Part shown: positions 63,471 through 64,000 of the stretch, in pieces
Position numbering within the stretch: the stretch's first letter is position 1
Layout of the letters: every line of letters begins with the position of its first letter
NCBI GenBank assembly: GCA_030849065.1
Contig: JASAON010001585.1
Span: 1-64,000, forward strand
From: Jaenimonas drosophilae
Lineage: Eukaryota; Euglenozoa; Kinetoplastea; Trypanosomatida; Trypanosomatidae
Length of the DNA: 64,000 nt
Direction of reading: 5' to 3'
Notes under the pieces: generated by a model
Seen by the model: the letters and a program-made list of their open reading frames with translations, nothing else
Told to the model about the DNA's origin: nothing
Databases searched by the model: none
Made by a program: the position numbers and the translations under genes

Positions 63471-64000
63471 ATCATGATTCATGTTGTTGTTTATTGCGCT
63501 GGCACCGAAGGAAAAGGTTCATCTTGGGTGAGACTGTGAGTGTAGTCATGTTGCTCGTTGCGTCACCCGTACGCAGCAACCTCTTCATGTAAGTTAGATC
63601 ATCCACTCAAAACGTGGTTGGACTGAAATTGTCGTGCCTTGCCAAGGCCTCCTGTTCCACTGAGACTGAGTTGTTGTACCACAACCATACTTACTACTGT
63701 GCCACATCAACTATCATTCATGTTCCCGTCTTGTCTTTTTGTGTCTTGTGAAGTTTTCTGTACCGTCGTGTGGGCCGGCCCGCTCGACTGCGCTTATTCT
63801 CCCCCTTCTTGTTAGCACTACTCCCCCCACCTCCAATATAAAGAACCGTCACACCTCACCATTGAAGCACATTTGTGTGTGTGGACGTTCATTCCCACAG
63901 CACTAGTCTTGTCTTCCGCACAGCAAGTGAGGGCACACACACACACAGGCGTAAAACGTAGTTTTCTTGTGTCTTGTGCAGGAAGTACGTCATCATTGCC
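63471..64000 (+). other. Terminal non-coding region
   Basis: The last 530 bases hold no gene. They contain T- and C-rich stretches (about 63730-63765 and 63800-63832) and a CA repeat at about 63935-63948, consistent with the 3' UTR of the last gene and the start of the next intergenic signal outside the window. Confidence 0.45.

Overview
The window looks like nuclear DNA of a kinetoplastid protist (a trypanosomatid or close relative). About 27 intronless protein genes all lie on the + strand, tightly packed and separated by pyrimidine-rich gaps. Most start codons follow a polypyrimidine tract plus AG dinucleotide, the layout expected of one polycistronic unit processed by spliced-leader trans-splicing. 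The gene order matches, from memory, Leishmania chromosome 23 and T. brucei chromosome 8 (the 'H locus'): ABCC transporter, pteridine reductase PTR1, HUS1, a mitochondrial-type tryptophanyl-tRNA synthetase, a Dicer-like RNase III protein, an NADP-type alcohol dehydrogenase, an ABCG transporter and a CHAP amidase. I could not fix genus or species.

Layout. 1-120: C-terminus of an ABCC pump. 283-7591: PTR1, a RING protein with an internal PGVGF repeat, HUS1 (9-1-1 clamp) and TrpRS. 7908-15165: a Trl1-like tRNA ligase/kinase, an LRR protein with two cyclic-nucleotide-binding-like domains, SAP18, and a tail-anchored TraB-like protein. 16106-24691: a large EF-hand/WD40 protein, V-ATPase subunit G, an F-box-like protein and two unknown proteins. 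24918-30233: a 1771-residue protein with a catalytically complete RNase III domain at the DCL1 position, followed by what I read as an archaeo-eukaryotic-primase-like module. 30933-37734: alcohol dehydrogenase, a small mitochondrial protein and ABCG. 38549-50869: a large unknown protein, an EF-hand polytopic (possibly PEX11-like) protein, a BRK1/CCDC53-like microprotein, galactose mutarotase and a glycosyltransferase-like protein. 51408-63470: an FtsX-like permease, a CHAP amidase with an N-myristoylation motif, a protein with a TQT (LC8-type) motif, a giant coiled-coil protein and a short coiled-coil protein.

The genes are not one pathway. They are a conserved housekeeping block, with several RNA-related members (TrpRS2, Trl1, the RNase III protein). 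The items most worth a second look are the RNase III/primase-like fusion, the altered ligase motif of the Trl1-like protein, the degenerate nucleotide pockets of the LRR/cNBD protein, and a hairpin-rich non-coding block at about 33430-33640. That block carries, on the minus strand, the 12-base universal sarcin-ricin sequence of large-subunit rRNA.

Start codons were set at the first plausible ATG; several reading frames extend further upstream without an ATG or through CA-repeat sequence that looks non-coding. Statements about other species' gene order are from memory, not from a search.
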